Shown: piece by piece, positions 55,384-63,424 of the stretch
Position numbering within the stretch: the stretch's first letter is position 1
Layout: each line of letters starts with the position of its first letter
Source: Paragorgia papillata
Lineage: Eukaryota > Cnidaria > Anthozoa > Scleralcyonacea > Coralliidae
Assembly: GCA_035771165.1 (NCBI GenBank)
Contig: JAWNZC010000285.1
Coordinates: forward strand, 1,403,501 to 1,467,500
Direction: 5' to 3'
DNA: 64,000 nucleotides
Notes under the pieces: model-generated
Seen by the model: the letters and a program-made list of their open reading frames with translations, nothing else
Database searches by the model: none
Told to the model about the DNA's origin: nothing
Translations under genes and position numbers: made by a program

Positions 55384-55663
55384 GTTTAACAAACAATTGA
55401 AATGAGTTTAACAAACAATTGATTAAAAAAAAATAACAACAACAATGAACAAATGATTTAGTTATAGAAATGACATTTAATTAGGATAGTAAAAAACATT
55501 TTATGATACCGAGTGTTTTTGAAGTTCTTTTAAGAGATAAAAATATAAGTGATGTAAAAAAAAATATATATAAAACAAATAAAACTATAAACAATTCATT
55601 TGTTGAAATCATGTTCGTTTCTTGATCACCTTTAAAATCTTTCTAATGTTCTTAAATTAAACG
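55384..55663. other. AT-rich spacer
   Basis: It opens with two copies of ATGAGTTTAACAAACAATTGA. The rest is A/T runs with no ORF. It probably holds the 3' ends of the two convergent genes around it. Confidence 0.5.
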
Positions 55664-55915
55664 TTATTGTTCTTGATTTTCTTCGTCGTTTTTTCTTGGT
55701 TTTTCCACCTCCCAAATTTCAGATAGAAGAAAGTAAATCTCCTTGAAGTTTTGAGCGTTCCTGCTCATCCACACCTTTTTAATTGTGTTGTTTTTCGTTA
55801 TTTTCATAACCCACCAGTTATCCGTTGGGGTCTTTACCACCCAGTCTTCTTTTACTGTTGTATTGTTCATCCACAGCTCGTTGTAGTAAACGATATGATT
55901 GATGTAGTCTCCCAT
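55664..55915 (-). CDS. Unknown 83-residue Trp-rich protein
   Basis: MGDYINHIVYYNELWMNNTT continues with five more Trp residues (DWVVKTPTDNWWVMKI, VWMSRNAQNF, EIWEVEKP) and ends acidic. Alternating aromatic strands suggest a small beta-sheet fold. No family is recognised. ATG at 55915. Confidence 0.6.
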   Translation of the reverse strand: MGDYINHIVYYNELWMNNTTVKEDWVVKTPTDNWWVMKITKNNTIKKVWMSRNAQNFKEIYFLLSEIWEVEKPRKNDEENQEQ

Positions 55916-55984
55916 TTTATTGTATGACCAGACGATGTTTTACTCAAAAGCGTTTTAAGTAATCTTTCTAACCCTCTATCCAAG

Positions 55985-56500
55985 TATTTGATTTTTTGAT
56001 CATTGGAATGTTTGTTTACGTTGTTCTTAAGTATCTACTTCAAAGTATTATATTGTTCCAAGTCAAAAGGTTAATGATAGTATGGTTGGAATGTTGTTTA
56101 TTCAAAAATGGTATCAAAAAATAGAACACTTAGAAATCAAATACTTAAAATTATATCATTTTTTTGAGTAAACAACATTCCAACCATAACCACTCATTAA
56201 CCTTTTGACTTGGTAAAAATATAATATTTAGAAATAGATACTTAGAACGGATAAACAACATTCCAATGATCAAAAATAGAACACTTAGAAATTAAATACA
56301 TCTGTTGCTGACCATCTGTGGGGCATGTTTTTCTTCACTTTTTTATTTTTTTGAGTAAACAACATTCCAACCATACCAGATCATTAAGCTTTTGACTCGG
56401 TAAAAATATAATACTTAGAAATAGATACTTAGAACGGATAAACAACATTCCAATGATCAAAAATAGAATACTTATAGAAATTAAATACTTAGAAATACAG
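55985..56500. repeat. Inverted and direct repeat cluster
   Basis: A block including CCAAGTCAAAAGGTTAATGA and TATGGTTGGAATGTTGTTTA (56057-56103) is repeated inverted at about 56167-56215 and again near 56350-56400. The unit AGAAATAGATACTTAGAACG followed by GATAAACAACATTCCAATGA occurs twice directly (about 56229 and 56415). A large hairpin with direct repeats in a gene-free spot is typical of origins or enhancers in large DNA viruses; function here is inference. Confidence 0.75.
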
Positions 56501-56508
56501 TATTTTTT

Positions 56509-56970
56509 CTAAGTAGTAAGAGTATTGATTGAAATAGAAAATGGTTTTAGTTTTTTAAACAATACGTTCAAACGTTCGTAGACAATTGTTTCGTCAATGT
56601 CGGGTATATCTTCGGGTTTATAAAATAGTTGTTGGATTTTTGTTTGTACTATCAACGATCCCTTTTCCACAATAAAAGTTGGTTTATTCTTGACATCTGC
56701 TATATTCTTTAGACATTGATCACATATCGGTACTAAACAAACCTTATCTTCATCACAGTCTTCGAAACTGAAACAGCAAAGTTCAGCATTATGCGTACAT
56801 CTTCGTAAACTGCAAACAGTTGTAAATGGTGAATCTGTTCCGTAACTCCATAATTTTTTTGTAGTATCTTGTATGTAGTTAAGAAGCCAGTAACAACTAT
56901 TTCTTGCTTCGGTTAGTTCTTTCTTGTTGAGGAATTTCTCTGCTTCTTTTAAAATTTTATCCATTTTCAT
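56509..56970 (-). CDS. Unknown 153-residue protein with zinc-finger-like Cys cluster
   Basis: MKMDKILKEAEKFLNKKELT forms an N-terminal helix pair. Residues about 53-85 carry CSLRRCTHNAELCCFSFEDC and CLVPICDQC. The spacing C-x4-C-x2-N ... C-x2-C is mirrored in the 441-residue minus-strand protein (CRFKNCRQN ... YCSDHN), so they may share a metal-binding fold. No known domain otherwise. The 47-bp repeat array is immediately upstream and may regulate it. Confidence 0.65.
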   Translation of the reverse strand: MKMDKILKEAEKFLNKKELTEARNSCYWLLNYIQDTTKKLWSYGTDSPFTTVCSLRRCTHNAELCCFSFEDCDEDKVCLVPICDQCLKNIADVKNKPTFIVEKGSLIVQTKIQQLFYKPEDIPDIDETIVYERLNVLFKKLKPFSISINTLTT

Positions 56971-56980
56971 TTGATTTTTA

Positions 56981-57227
56981 TCACCTAGTAATTAAGAAAG
57001 ATCTAGGGGACGTTTGTTTGTTATTTTATCACCTAGTAATTAAGAAAGATCTAGGAGCGTTTGTTTGTTGTTTCATCACCTAGTAATTAAGAAAGATCTA
57101 GGAGCGTTTGTTTGTTGTTTTATCACCTAGTAATTAAGAAAGATCTAGGGACATTTGTTTGTTATTTTATCACCTAGTAATTAAGAAAGATCTAGAAGCG
57201 TTTGTTTGTTATTTTATTACCTAGTAA
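56981..57227. repeat. 47-48 bp tandem repeat, five copies
   Basis: The unit starts TCACCTAGTAATTAAGAAAG and continues ATCTAGGAGCGTTTGTTTGT; starts at 56981, 57029, 57076, 57123 and 57170, with a decaying sixth at 57217. Each contains CCTAGTAATTAAG and the palindrome AGATCT. It lies between the divergent genes at 56970 (minus) and 57343 (plus), where an enhancer or replication origin would sit. Confidence 0.9.
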
Positions 57228-57342
57228 CGATAATAACATAGAAAGAAGTGCTTTATTACATGACCATATATGGAATATTGTTGTTTAATAAAAGCATAAA
57301 GAAAAGGATTTTTATTTAGTTTTATCGTGAACGTCGTAAGGA

Positions 57343-58149
57343 ATGGAAGAAAAAATGGAACCGAAAAATACTCATGATGAGTTGCTCTTACTTTTGGCGA
57401 ATTATGATTCAAAAGATCTAGAGGAAGGTAAAAAAAAGAGTTTTTAAAAAAAAAAATCGTAAATAGTGAGTGATTGTGTGCTCGATGAAGAGCGGGCGCA
57501 AATGATGTTTATTATTTTTATTCGATTAGCGAGTTTCAACCATGAGCGTTGCGCGATTAGCGAGTTTCAACCATGAGCGTTGTGCGATTATAAAGTTCAT
57601 TATTTTTTTTTTTTAGTAGTTGAAAGGAAAAGAATAGCAGAGAAAGAATTTCAATTGTATGAAGAACAACAACGACCGTTGCAAGAAGAAGACGACGAAG
57701 AAAGAAAAAAGGCTCAACGGGAAAAAGAGGAGCAACAAGAGCAATACGAATACGACTGACTTTGTGAGCAGAATCAACAAGAACAAGTAAATGTATCAAT
57801 TAATACGCTTTTAAAAGATTTAGAGATGAGTTCGTCAGGATCTTCAATTGAAGAAAATTTAATAGAATATTTTCCTCACCCCATACATCCACCACAGTCA
57901 TCATCAACTCCTTCAACTGAGTATACTACTTATATGCCGCATAAAACAATTAAGCCGGTAGGAACCGATGCTATTTTTACGGAATTTCAAATTGATACGG
58001 GAAAAAGAGGAGGAAAAAACATTAATTTATTAAAATCTTTATATAATGCGAGCGGTGAAGAAGATGGAGACGATGAAGAAGAAGAGGAAGAGGTTGAAGG
58101 AAAAGTGAAGGAGGAAAGAAAGAAAGAAAATATTATATTAGAAAATTAG
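57343..58149 (+). CDS. Acidic coiled-coil protein with one intron and an in-frame TGA
   Basis: Exon 1 (57343-57427) starts MEEKMEPKNTHDELLLLLAN. A donor GGTAAAAA and the acceptor TTTTTTTTTTTAG at 57616 bound a 189-bp intron. Exon 2 joins in frame with VERKRIAEKEFQLYEEQQRP, a Glu/Gln/Lys-rich coil. A TGA at 57757-57759 interrupts, after which the same frame continues to 58149 with MSSSGSSIEENLIEYFPHPI and a Glu/Asp-rich end. The intron contains two copies of GCGATTAGCGAGTTTCAACC. The exon structure is inferred from frame and splice signals only. The protein could be an acidic regulator. Confidence 0.5.
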
Positions 58150-58379
58150 TGCTTAAAAAAACCCAAATAATCACACATGAATTTTCTATTTACACAAAAA
58201 CGAACAGTAATATTATTGTAGCAGCCGAGAATAAATTTAAAGAATTGAAACGTATTTTTATAATTAAAAAAAAAATAATAGATAAACAGAGTAGTATAAA
58301 AGAAGCTTTAGATGATTTGGAGTTAATGGAGAGTAGATATAGAAATGATTTGAAAAAAGTAGATAAAAAAAAGAAATGA
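58149..58379 (+). CDS. Short Lys-rich coiled-coil ORF
   Basis: No ATG at its start: the frame opens right after the previous stop with LKKTQIITHEFSIYTKTNSN and continues KFKELKRIFIIKKKIIDKQS and ALDDLELMESRYRNDLKK. Its TGA overlaps the ATGATG of the next ORF. It may be the shifted continuation of the acidic protein upstream or the N-terminal part of the Fic gene. Not independently supported. Confidence 0.35.
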   Translation: MLKKTQIITHEFSIYTKTNSNIIVAAENKFKELKRIFIIKKKIIDKQSSIKEALDDLELMESRYRNDLKKVDKKKK

Positions 58380-59383
58380 TGGATGTTATTATTACCCAAC
58401 TTAAAGACGAAGGAATTGTATATAAAAATGGTTTTTTAGAAGAAGAAATTTCGAAGATGTTATTGATTGAAAAACAAGTGTTAGAGAGGAATTTTACGCC
58501 TGAGGATTTAGAAGAACTTAAGACGTTCGAGGGTTTCCAACAAATTTATACTTCACTGGCACCATATAACGAGGGGAGAATTATATCCTTTTATTCGTTA
58601 ATTTTATTTTGCTCTGGAAAGTTAACAGAAGAACAAATAAAGTTTCTTGTGAAATTGACAGTCGACGATTTAAAGCGTACTGAATATTTGGAGCGTGAAA
58701 TTAAAAGAAGAAGAAATAGAGAAAATATTAAAAAATATTATTTATTTTTAGCGCTTTTGTCGTCCTTTTTAATAATAACACAATTATCATTTTTTGGAAA
58801 AAAAATGAAAAAAGATGAATTATCGTTTCATTTGAAAGTTAAAATATTTACTCATGATGTAGTTAGAATGGAAGAGGAGGAGGAGTGTAATGGCTTTTGG
58901 TATTCTTGTGCAAAATTGAGTAACGCTATCAATAATTTTTATTCTCAAAAAAAAAATTAAAAAAAATTGAAAATTAGTGAAATATGTATTTTTTTACATA
59001 AATATTGTATGAAAAATGGTGGTAAATATTCGAATTTTATGAGAATTGTAGGAAAACATTATGCTCCTCTACCTGAATATATTGAAGAATATATGAAATT
59101 ATTAAATGAATTTTATATTAATAATTCTTCAACCAAATTAATTATAACTCGTGTATATTTTGCATTGGAGTATATTCATCCGTTTTCAGACGGTAATGGA
59201 CGTATAGGAAAAAATTTATTCGCTATATTAAATAATGATTTATTTTGTAAAATAAAAACATTTGAACAACACAAGAATTTATGTACAGAATTAGAATTAT
59301 TACAAAACAATATATTTGTTTTTGAAGATAGAGAAATTTATATAGCTTCATTCAATAAGTTGAATGATATGTTACAAATTTAA
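58376..59383 (+). CDS. Membrane-anchored Fic protein (AMP-transferase family), in-frame TAA
   Basis: The N-terminal part, 58376-58960, has a helical start (MMDVIITQLKDEGIVYKNGF) and a hydrophobic segment near residues 123-143 (YYLFLALLSSFLIITQLSFF). A TAA within A-runs (58958-58960) interrupts, and the same frame resumes to 59383. The second part carries the Fic motif HPFSDGNGRIGKN with the catalytic His, the anion-binding GN and the Arg, preceded by the usual helix (KLIITRVYFALEYI). Fic enzymes transfer AMP or other phosphate-containing groups to target hydroxyls. Membrane anchor plus Fic resembles the layout of animal FICD, but without visible TPRs. No inhibitory (S/T)xxxE(G/N) motif was seen. 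The stop is likely a homopolymer indel or error. Confidence 0.75.
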
Positions 59384-59387
59384 TTAA
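59384..59387. terminator. Shared 3' end of convergent genes
   Basis: The Fic stop and the stop of the 441-residue gene are separated by 4 bp within TTAATTAATTAATTAAAATA, a palindromic AT word that can supply polyadenylation-like signals on both strands. Confidence 0.35.
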
Positions 59388-60713
59388 TTAATTAAAATAA
59401 TTGCCTTTGTGTAACATTGTTTTTACTCGTTGAAGACTTGCATCCGTTAATTTTTGAATGGTTGTATTAACGCAATTGAAAACTTCATTGAATACACCCT
59501 TTTTGATTTTAATAAAACTCTCAATATTAAGAGTTGTAAATTCTATGATGTCATTATCATCACTTTCATTATGATCAGAACAATAATGAGTAGTTCGAGG
59601 TTCTCGAGTGTAAATTATTTTTGATTTTTTTTCCTCTTCTATTGCACTGTCAGATATATTATTAAATTCGAATAATTCATAACTATTATTAAATTTTACA
59701 CCGTTTTGGCGACAATTTTTAAATCTACAACATATAGGAGCGTGTCCTCGAAAAACATTTACATGTTGTATCATATTTTGACAATAGTAAGTATAATTTT
59801 GATTTCGTCGTAATATTCCACTAGGGTTGTGTGCATCGCAGTAACATAAAAAACATAATGTAATATTGTACATTTCTTCAATATTACATTTTTTTTCCAA
59901 ACATGTAACGGTTTGATAAAGAAGATTTGGTGCAATAGAAAATAGAAAAAAACAAACTTTCAATTTATCTTCGGATTCAATAAAATCTGATAATAATGAA
60001 AATATGTTGAATGTTTCTTCTTCAAAACAATTGCCTTTGTATAAACACGCTGTAAAGGGTGTATTCATTAATGGAGGTTTGGATAGTATTTTACACGCTA
60101 TAATATTATACCAATTTCGTGGAATATTTTTGTTGTCAAAATATTCAAAATCACGTGTAAGCATTTGAAAATAATACTCGTTAATAAGTGGATTTTTTGG
60201 AAAAAAAGAATAAAGGATTCTATTATCACGATATAGTATTAATTCATTGAATTTTTTATCGAATTTTACACACCATTTATTATTATTATTATCACTAAAA
60301 AAAGTCATATCTGGTGCTAAAAAGTATTTTAACCCGTTCGATATAGTTATATAAGGAAAAAACTTCTCTTCAAATGTATACACGTTATTTGGAGTATTGT
60401 TGAATAACCAGAACGGATATGGTCCAACATTACGATCATATGATTCTGTATCCTCTTCATTTCTTTGAATTAATTTTATAAATCCACCTTGATATATATG
60501 TAAAAGTCCAAGACACCAATATATATATCCAAAGTAACGGTTAGAATATTCACGAAACGCTGGAATCATTGTGAATATCCATTTCCAAGTAATTATTGTT
60601 TCCTCTTTTTCTGTTTTCTTTATTTTCTTGTTTAGTTTTACTTCTTTATTATCATTATTTTCCCTTTTCCTTTTATTCATGATGAAGGGAAAAAATGGAC
60701 TAGAGAGATACAT
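59388..60713 (-). CDS. Unknown 441-residue protein, basic N-terminus, C-terminal Cys/His cluster
   Basis: The longest gene of the island. The open frame starts at 60713; the second Met at 60680 begins MNKRKRENNDNKEVKLNKKI, a strong nuclear localisation signal. The body is aromatic-rich (NRYFGYIYWCLGLLHIYQGG; YPFWLFNNTPNNVYTFEEKF). The C-terminal third holds CLEKKCNIEEM, CFLCYCDAHN, CCRFKNCRQN and HYCSDHNESDD, probably one or two zinc sites. No known domain. The C-x4-C-x2-N...C-x2-H pattern matches the 153-residue protein. A nuclear DNA- or chromatin-associated role is a guess. Confidence 0.75.
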   Translation of the reverse strand: MYLSSPFFPFIMNKRKRENNDNKEVKLNKKIKKTEKEETIITWKWIFTMIPAFREYSNRYFGYIYWCLGLLHIYQGGFIKLIQRNEEDTESYDRNVGPYPFWLFNNTPNNVYTFEEKFFPYITISNGLKYFLAPDMTFFSDNNNNKWCVKFDKKFNELILYRDNRILYSFFPKNPLINEYYFQMLTRDFEYFDNKNIPRNWYNIIACKILSKPPLMNTPFTACLYKGNCFEEETFNIFSLLSDFIESEDKLKVCFFLFSIAPNLLYQTVTCLEKKCNIEEMYNITLCFLCYCDAHNPSGILRRNQNYTYYCQNMIQHVNVFRGHAPICCRFKNCRQNGVKFNNSYELFEFNNISDSAIEEEKKSKIIYTREPRTTHYCSDHNESDDNDIIEFTTLNIESFIKIKKGVFNEVFNCVNTTIQKLTDASLQRVKTMLHKGNYFN

Positions 60714-60761
60714 GATTACTACATTATATTATAGTAAAAAAAGCTATACCAAATATGGTAA

Positions 60762-61196
60762 AAGAATCTCTTTTTTTTTATAGGTAATCTTAAAAAAAAG
60801 CATGAATTCAGAAAAAAGTTGTTCTTTTCTTGTTTTGGGGAGCATATTGGGGTAGATAATAAAGAAAGTACAGTCCTTTGTATAGAAATATTAAGATCAG
60901 TTTATCTCGAAGTGATTAGTGAAGAAATAAAGAAAATGTGGAAAAAGACGTGTGGATGTCGTATTACTCATAAGGAGAGGATCGATGCGTTTTATCCTAT
61001 TGTATTGAATAATCTAAAGATTAATAATGAAGAAATTTGTAGACGCTTTAATGAAGATATACTTATAAAATACAATCCTCGTATTGTTGACAATGAAAAA
61101 TATAGTGAAATACAACAGAAACTGAACTGTTCTCATCACAAAAGAATAATTTGTGAAGAGAATTACGGTTATTTTAAACAAATATTATTGAATTAA
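60762..61196 (+). CDS. Unknown Cys/His protein, start uncertain
   Basis: The frame is open from 60762 with no early ATG; supported text begins near HEFRKKLFFSCFGEHIGVDN and ends at 61196. It contains CGCRITHKERIDAFYPIV and CSHHKRIICEENYGYF. An upstream exon 60682-60757 (MKGKNGLERYMITTLYYSKK) would join in phase if GTAAAAGAATCTC...ATAG (60758-60783) were a 26-nt intron. That exon overlaps the start of the opposite gene, so the real start is open. It overlaps the convergent gene by 12 bp. Confidence 0.5.
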   Translation, partial: KNLFFFIGNLKKKHEFRKKLFFSCFGEHIGVDNKESTVLCIEILRSVYLEVISEEIKKMWKKTCGCRITHKERIDAFYPIVLNNLKINNEEICRRFNEDILIKYNPRIVDNEKYSEIQQKLNCSHHKRIICEENYGYFKQILLN

Positions 61197-61683
61197 TATG
61201 AGACAATCTTCCCAAGTAATCATGTGTTTGTTCAGTAAATGTACATTTGATTTCAATGATTGACACTGTACGATTTTTTCCAATTTGTGAATCACGTGTT
61301 TTATCATAATTACACATGTTATTATTCTGTTATCTAATGATTTTTCTACAGCGATTTGAAGTCTTTGTTTTCTGAAAATATTAATTGCTTTTGTTAATAC
61401 TTTCAAAATATCGGATATTTCTTCTTTTTCTTCTTTGTCATCATCGGTCATTTGTAAAAGTAATTTCCTAAGACGTCCTTCTATAGTTGCTGTACGATGA
61501 ATGTAACGCATGATGTTGTAATACCACCATTTCAGGTAGGTTGTGTGATACTTTTCTTTGTTATAGTTTTCACCCAATGTTTCGTCAACTAAAATGGAGT
61601 CTCTTAGATTTGTTAAATATCTCCGTAGTAACGTGTAACTATTTTTTTTTTGAATCCATATGAAATCCAACTGTTGTTTCCAT
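61185..61683 (-). CDS. Unknown helical protein, A10-run shift near the start
   Basis: ATG at 61683 begins METTVGFHMDSK and meets TAG right after a ten-A run (plus strand T10, 61642-61651). The main frame, NSYTLLRRYLTNLRDSILVD to the stop at 61185, is one base away. With a run of nine the two would join. The protein is helical and charged (MTDDDKEEKEEISDILKVL, KHVIHKLEKIVQCQSLKSN). A TATA box TTATATAAG lies at 61716-61724 on this strand. No family is recognised. Confidence 0.6.
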
Positions 61684-61792
61684 TTTTTTTTTAAATTTTT
61701 TCTGTTGTGTTTTTTGCTTATATAAGTTTTTTTAGATAAAAAAAAACTCGTATATAAAGTAAAAAAAAAATTTTAATTTTTTTAGTTGTAAA
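61684..61792. promoter_or_regulatory. Divergent promoter with two TATA boxes
   Basis: The 109-bp interval between two divergent starts has CTTATATAAGC (about 61715-61725, minus) and TATATAAAG (61751-61759, plus), each 35-45 bp from its ATG. The plus leader ends in TTTTAGTTGTAAAATG. The spacing suits a eukaryotic core promoter. Confidence 0.65.
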
Positions 61793-62380
61793 ATGTATTC
61801 TGTGTATGATAGTCAATTTAATCAAATCAACGATCATGAGGATTTATTTAAAGAAAAAGGGGAAAAAATTTTGGAAAATGTAACACATATTATGGATTGT
61901 GAATGTTACACAATTAATGGAAAACGTTATTTTCGTGAAGTTTCTATTTTTAATATAGAAACAAAAAGACATGATTTAATTCATTATTTTGCTGGGGATC
62001 TTTTTGGTGAAAACCCGTATCGATATTTGGATGAAAGAAATAAAGCGTGTGTGAGAAAACAATTTTCAATTCATGGATTAAAATTATACAATTATAGAAA
62101 AAACAAATATTATCTTAGTCAATTAGAATTTTTTACATATTTTAAAGAAAAAATGGAAAAAACGAAGAATGTTTTAATAGGCTATAAAGGGGGAGATATT
62201 GAATCTAGTTTATGTAAAGATTTTTGTATTCCAGCTATAAATTTAGAACATTTTAATGTGGAAAAATACGAAAAATTACTAACGTATTTTAATAAGGATA
62301 TAAAGATATGTAGACAACATGTAAAATCAGATTGTCACTGTAGCTTCTACGAGGTACTTCTCTTTGTAGCGCGAGTTTAA
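61793..62380 (+). CDS. Possible DEDD-type 3'-5' exonuclease
   Basis: MYSVYDSQFNQINDHEDLFK leads to an N-terminal strand with HIMDCECYTINGKRYFREVS; the D-x-E pair followed by a strand fits exonuclease motif I of the DEDD fold. GLKLYNYRKNKYYLSQLEFF lies in the middle. NVLIGYKGGDIESSLCKDFC resembles the 'KG...L' motif II region, and the end CRQHVKSDCHCSFYEV has the H/C-rich close I associate with a widespread unnamed family in invertebrate elements and viruses. The final Asp is not certain. I rate the fold as plausible, activity unproven. Confidence 0.5.
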   Translation: MYSVYDSQFNQINDHEDLFKEKGEKILENVTHIMDCECYTINGKRYFREVSIFNIETKRHDLIHYFAGDLFGENPYRYLDERNKACVRKQFSIHGLKLYNYRKNKYYLSQLEFFTYFKEKMEKTKNVLIGYKGGDIESSLCKDFCIPAINLEHFNVEKYEKLLTYFNKDIKICRQHVKSDCHCSFYEVLLFVARV

Positions 62381-62426
62381 GAAAAAATTTGTAAGATTCC
62401 TGAATACGTTAAAATTTTGAATATTT

Positions 62427-63098
62427 ATGGATGAAAAAAAAATTATTTTTAAAAAATATCGTTTTTGGCATTTGGAACTAACTTCTTTTACACCCATTAT
62501 CTCAAAATTAGTAAATGGAGTTTATAATTTTAAGGAATGCCCGTGGAAAAGAGGTGTTATTAGAACAGAGATTGTTGCACAAGATGGAACCCTCACGATA
62601 TATAACCCCTATTTTGCTGATCCGCTACCCAGCTTTTCAGATGCTTCTTTAACACTAGATTTTGATGAAAACGAATGGAAGAAGAAAAAAATTATTCATA
62701 GTATTAAAATTGATATTAAAAAAAATTGTAAACCCGAGTATGAAGATGCTATAACTTTTTCTGTAATGCAAGTAAAAAAAACCATTTTTGAAGACCATTT
62801 ATTGAAAGAACCATCTAACCAAGCACCATTTGCTTTTATGGGTTCATATGTTGCAAAGCCTGGTATAAAGACTAAAGGACAACTAATAAAATTAAATGAA
62901 AAAGAAGGGATGCTTTCAAAATCGGTTGAATTTACCGATTTAAAATATAAATTACAACATGATGAACATTTTGCATTGGTTCAATCTGTTTTATATGAAA
63001 ATAAACATAAAACTATGGGGAATGTAAAATATGGTGAAGCTCTGAAACCCTATGTAGAATATGAAATTTGTGTAGTTTATTCTGATCAATACATGTGA
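62427..63098 (+). CDS. Unknown 223-residue beta-rich protein
   Basis: MDEKKIIFKKYRFWHLELTS opens a protein of alternating strands and turns (GVIRTEIVAQDGTLTIYNPY; HSIKIDIKKNCKPEYEDAI; VEYEICVVYSDQYM). No signal peptide or membrane segment. The pattern could be a jelly-roll or other beta-sandwich, so a minor structural protein is possible, but no motif proves it. It follows the exonuclease-like gene by 46 bp on the same strand. Confidence 0.65.
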   Translation: MDEKKIIFKKYRFWHLELTSFTPIISKLVNGVYNFKECPWKRGVIRTEIVAQDGTLTIYNPYFADPLPSFSDASLTLDFDENEWKKKKIIHSIKIDIKKNCKPEYEDAITFSVMQVKKTIFEDHLLKEPSNQAPFAFMGSYVAKPGIKTKGQLIKLNEKEGMLSKSVEFTDLKYKLQHDEHFALVQSVLYENKHKTMGNVKYGEALKPYVEYEICVVYSDQYM

Positions 63099-63148
63099 AA
63101 AAAGAATAAAATAATTTTTTTAAGTATTCGTTGTTTTTATTTATTTAT

Positions 63149-63409
63149 TTAATATACAAAATATTTTTCAGGATAATTTCTACGGTAATTTACAATTCCT
63201 CCAGCTTGATTTTTTTTAAATACATTATTTTTTGCATTAATTAATGTTTTTTTTCCATTTATTGTTTTGTTTTTAAGTAAATTTTTTGTTTTTACAAAAT
63301 CACGTAGAACTGCTGAATTAATTTATTTTTTTCCTCCTTTTTGACTTCGTCCTCTTTGTCTTTTTTCCCCTTTGAAAGTCCCACCTCTCTGACGTTTTTT
63401 ATTTGTCAT
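63149..63409 (-). CDS. Small basic Gly-Gly-containing protein, in-frame TAA
   Basis: ATG 63409 starts MTNKKRQRGGTFKGEKRQRG and reaches TAA (63325-63323) after 28 codons, just behind an A7 run. The same frame then runs open for 58 codons (NSAVLRDFVKTKNLLKNKTI ... NQAGGIVNYRRNYPEKYFV) to 63149. The very basic, Gly-Gly-dotted sequence resembles core or histone-like peptides of DNA viruses. The word VKTKNL also begins the SET protein upstream. This is inference; it could be two short ORFs. Confidence 0.5.
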
Positions 63410-63424
63410 TTTTTTGGGGTTTTT

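Noticed and set aside
56981..57227. CRISPR array
   Set aside because: The 47-bp units are contiguous, with no unique spacers; the context is eukaryotic and there are no Cas genes.
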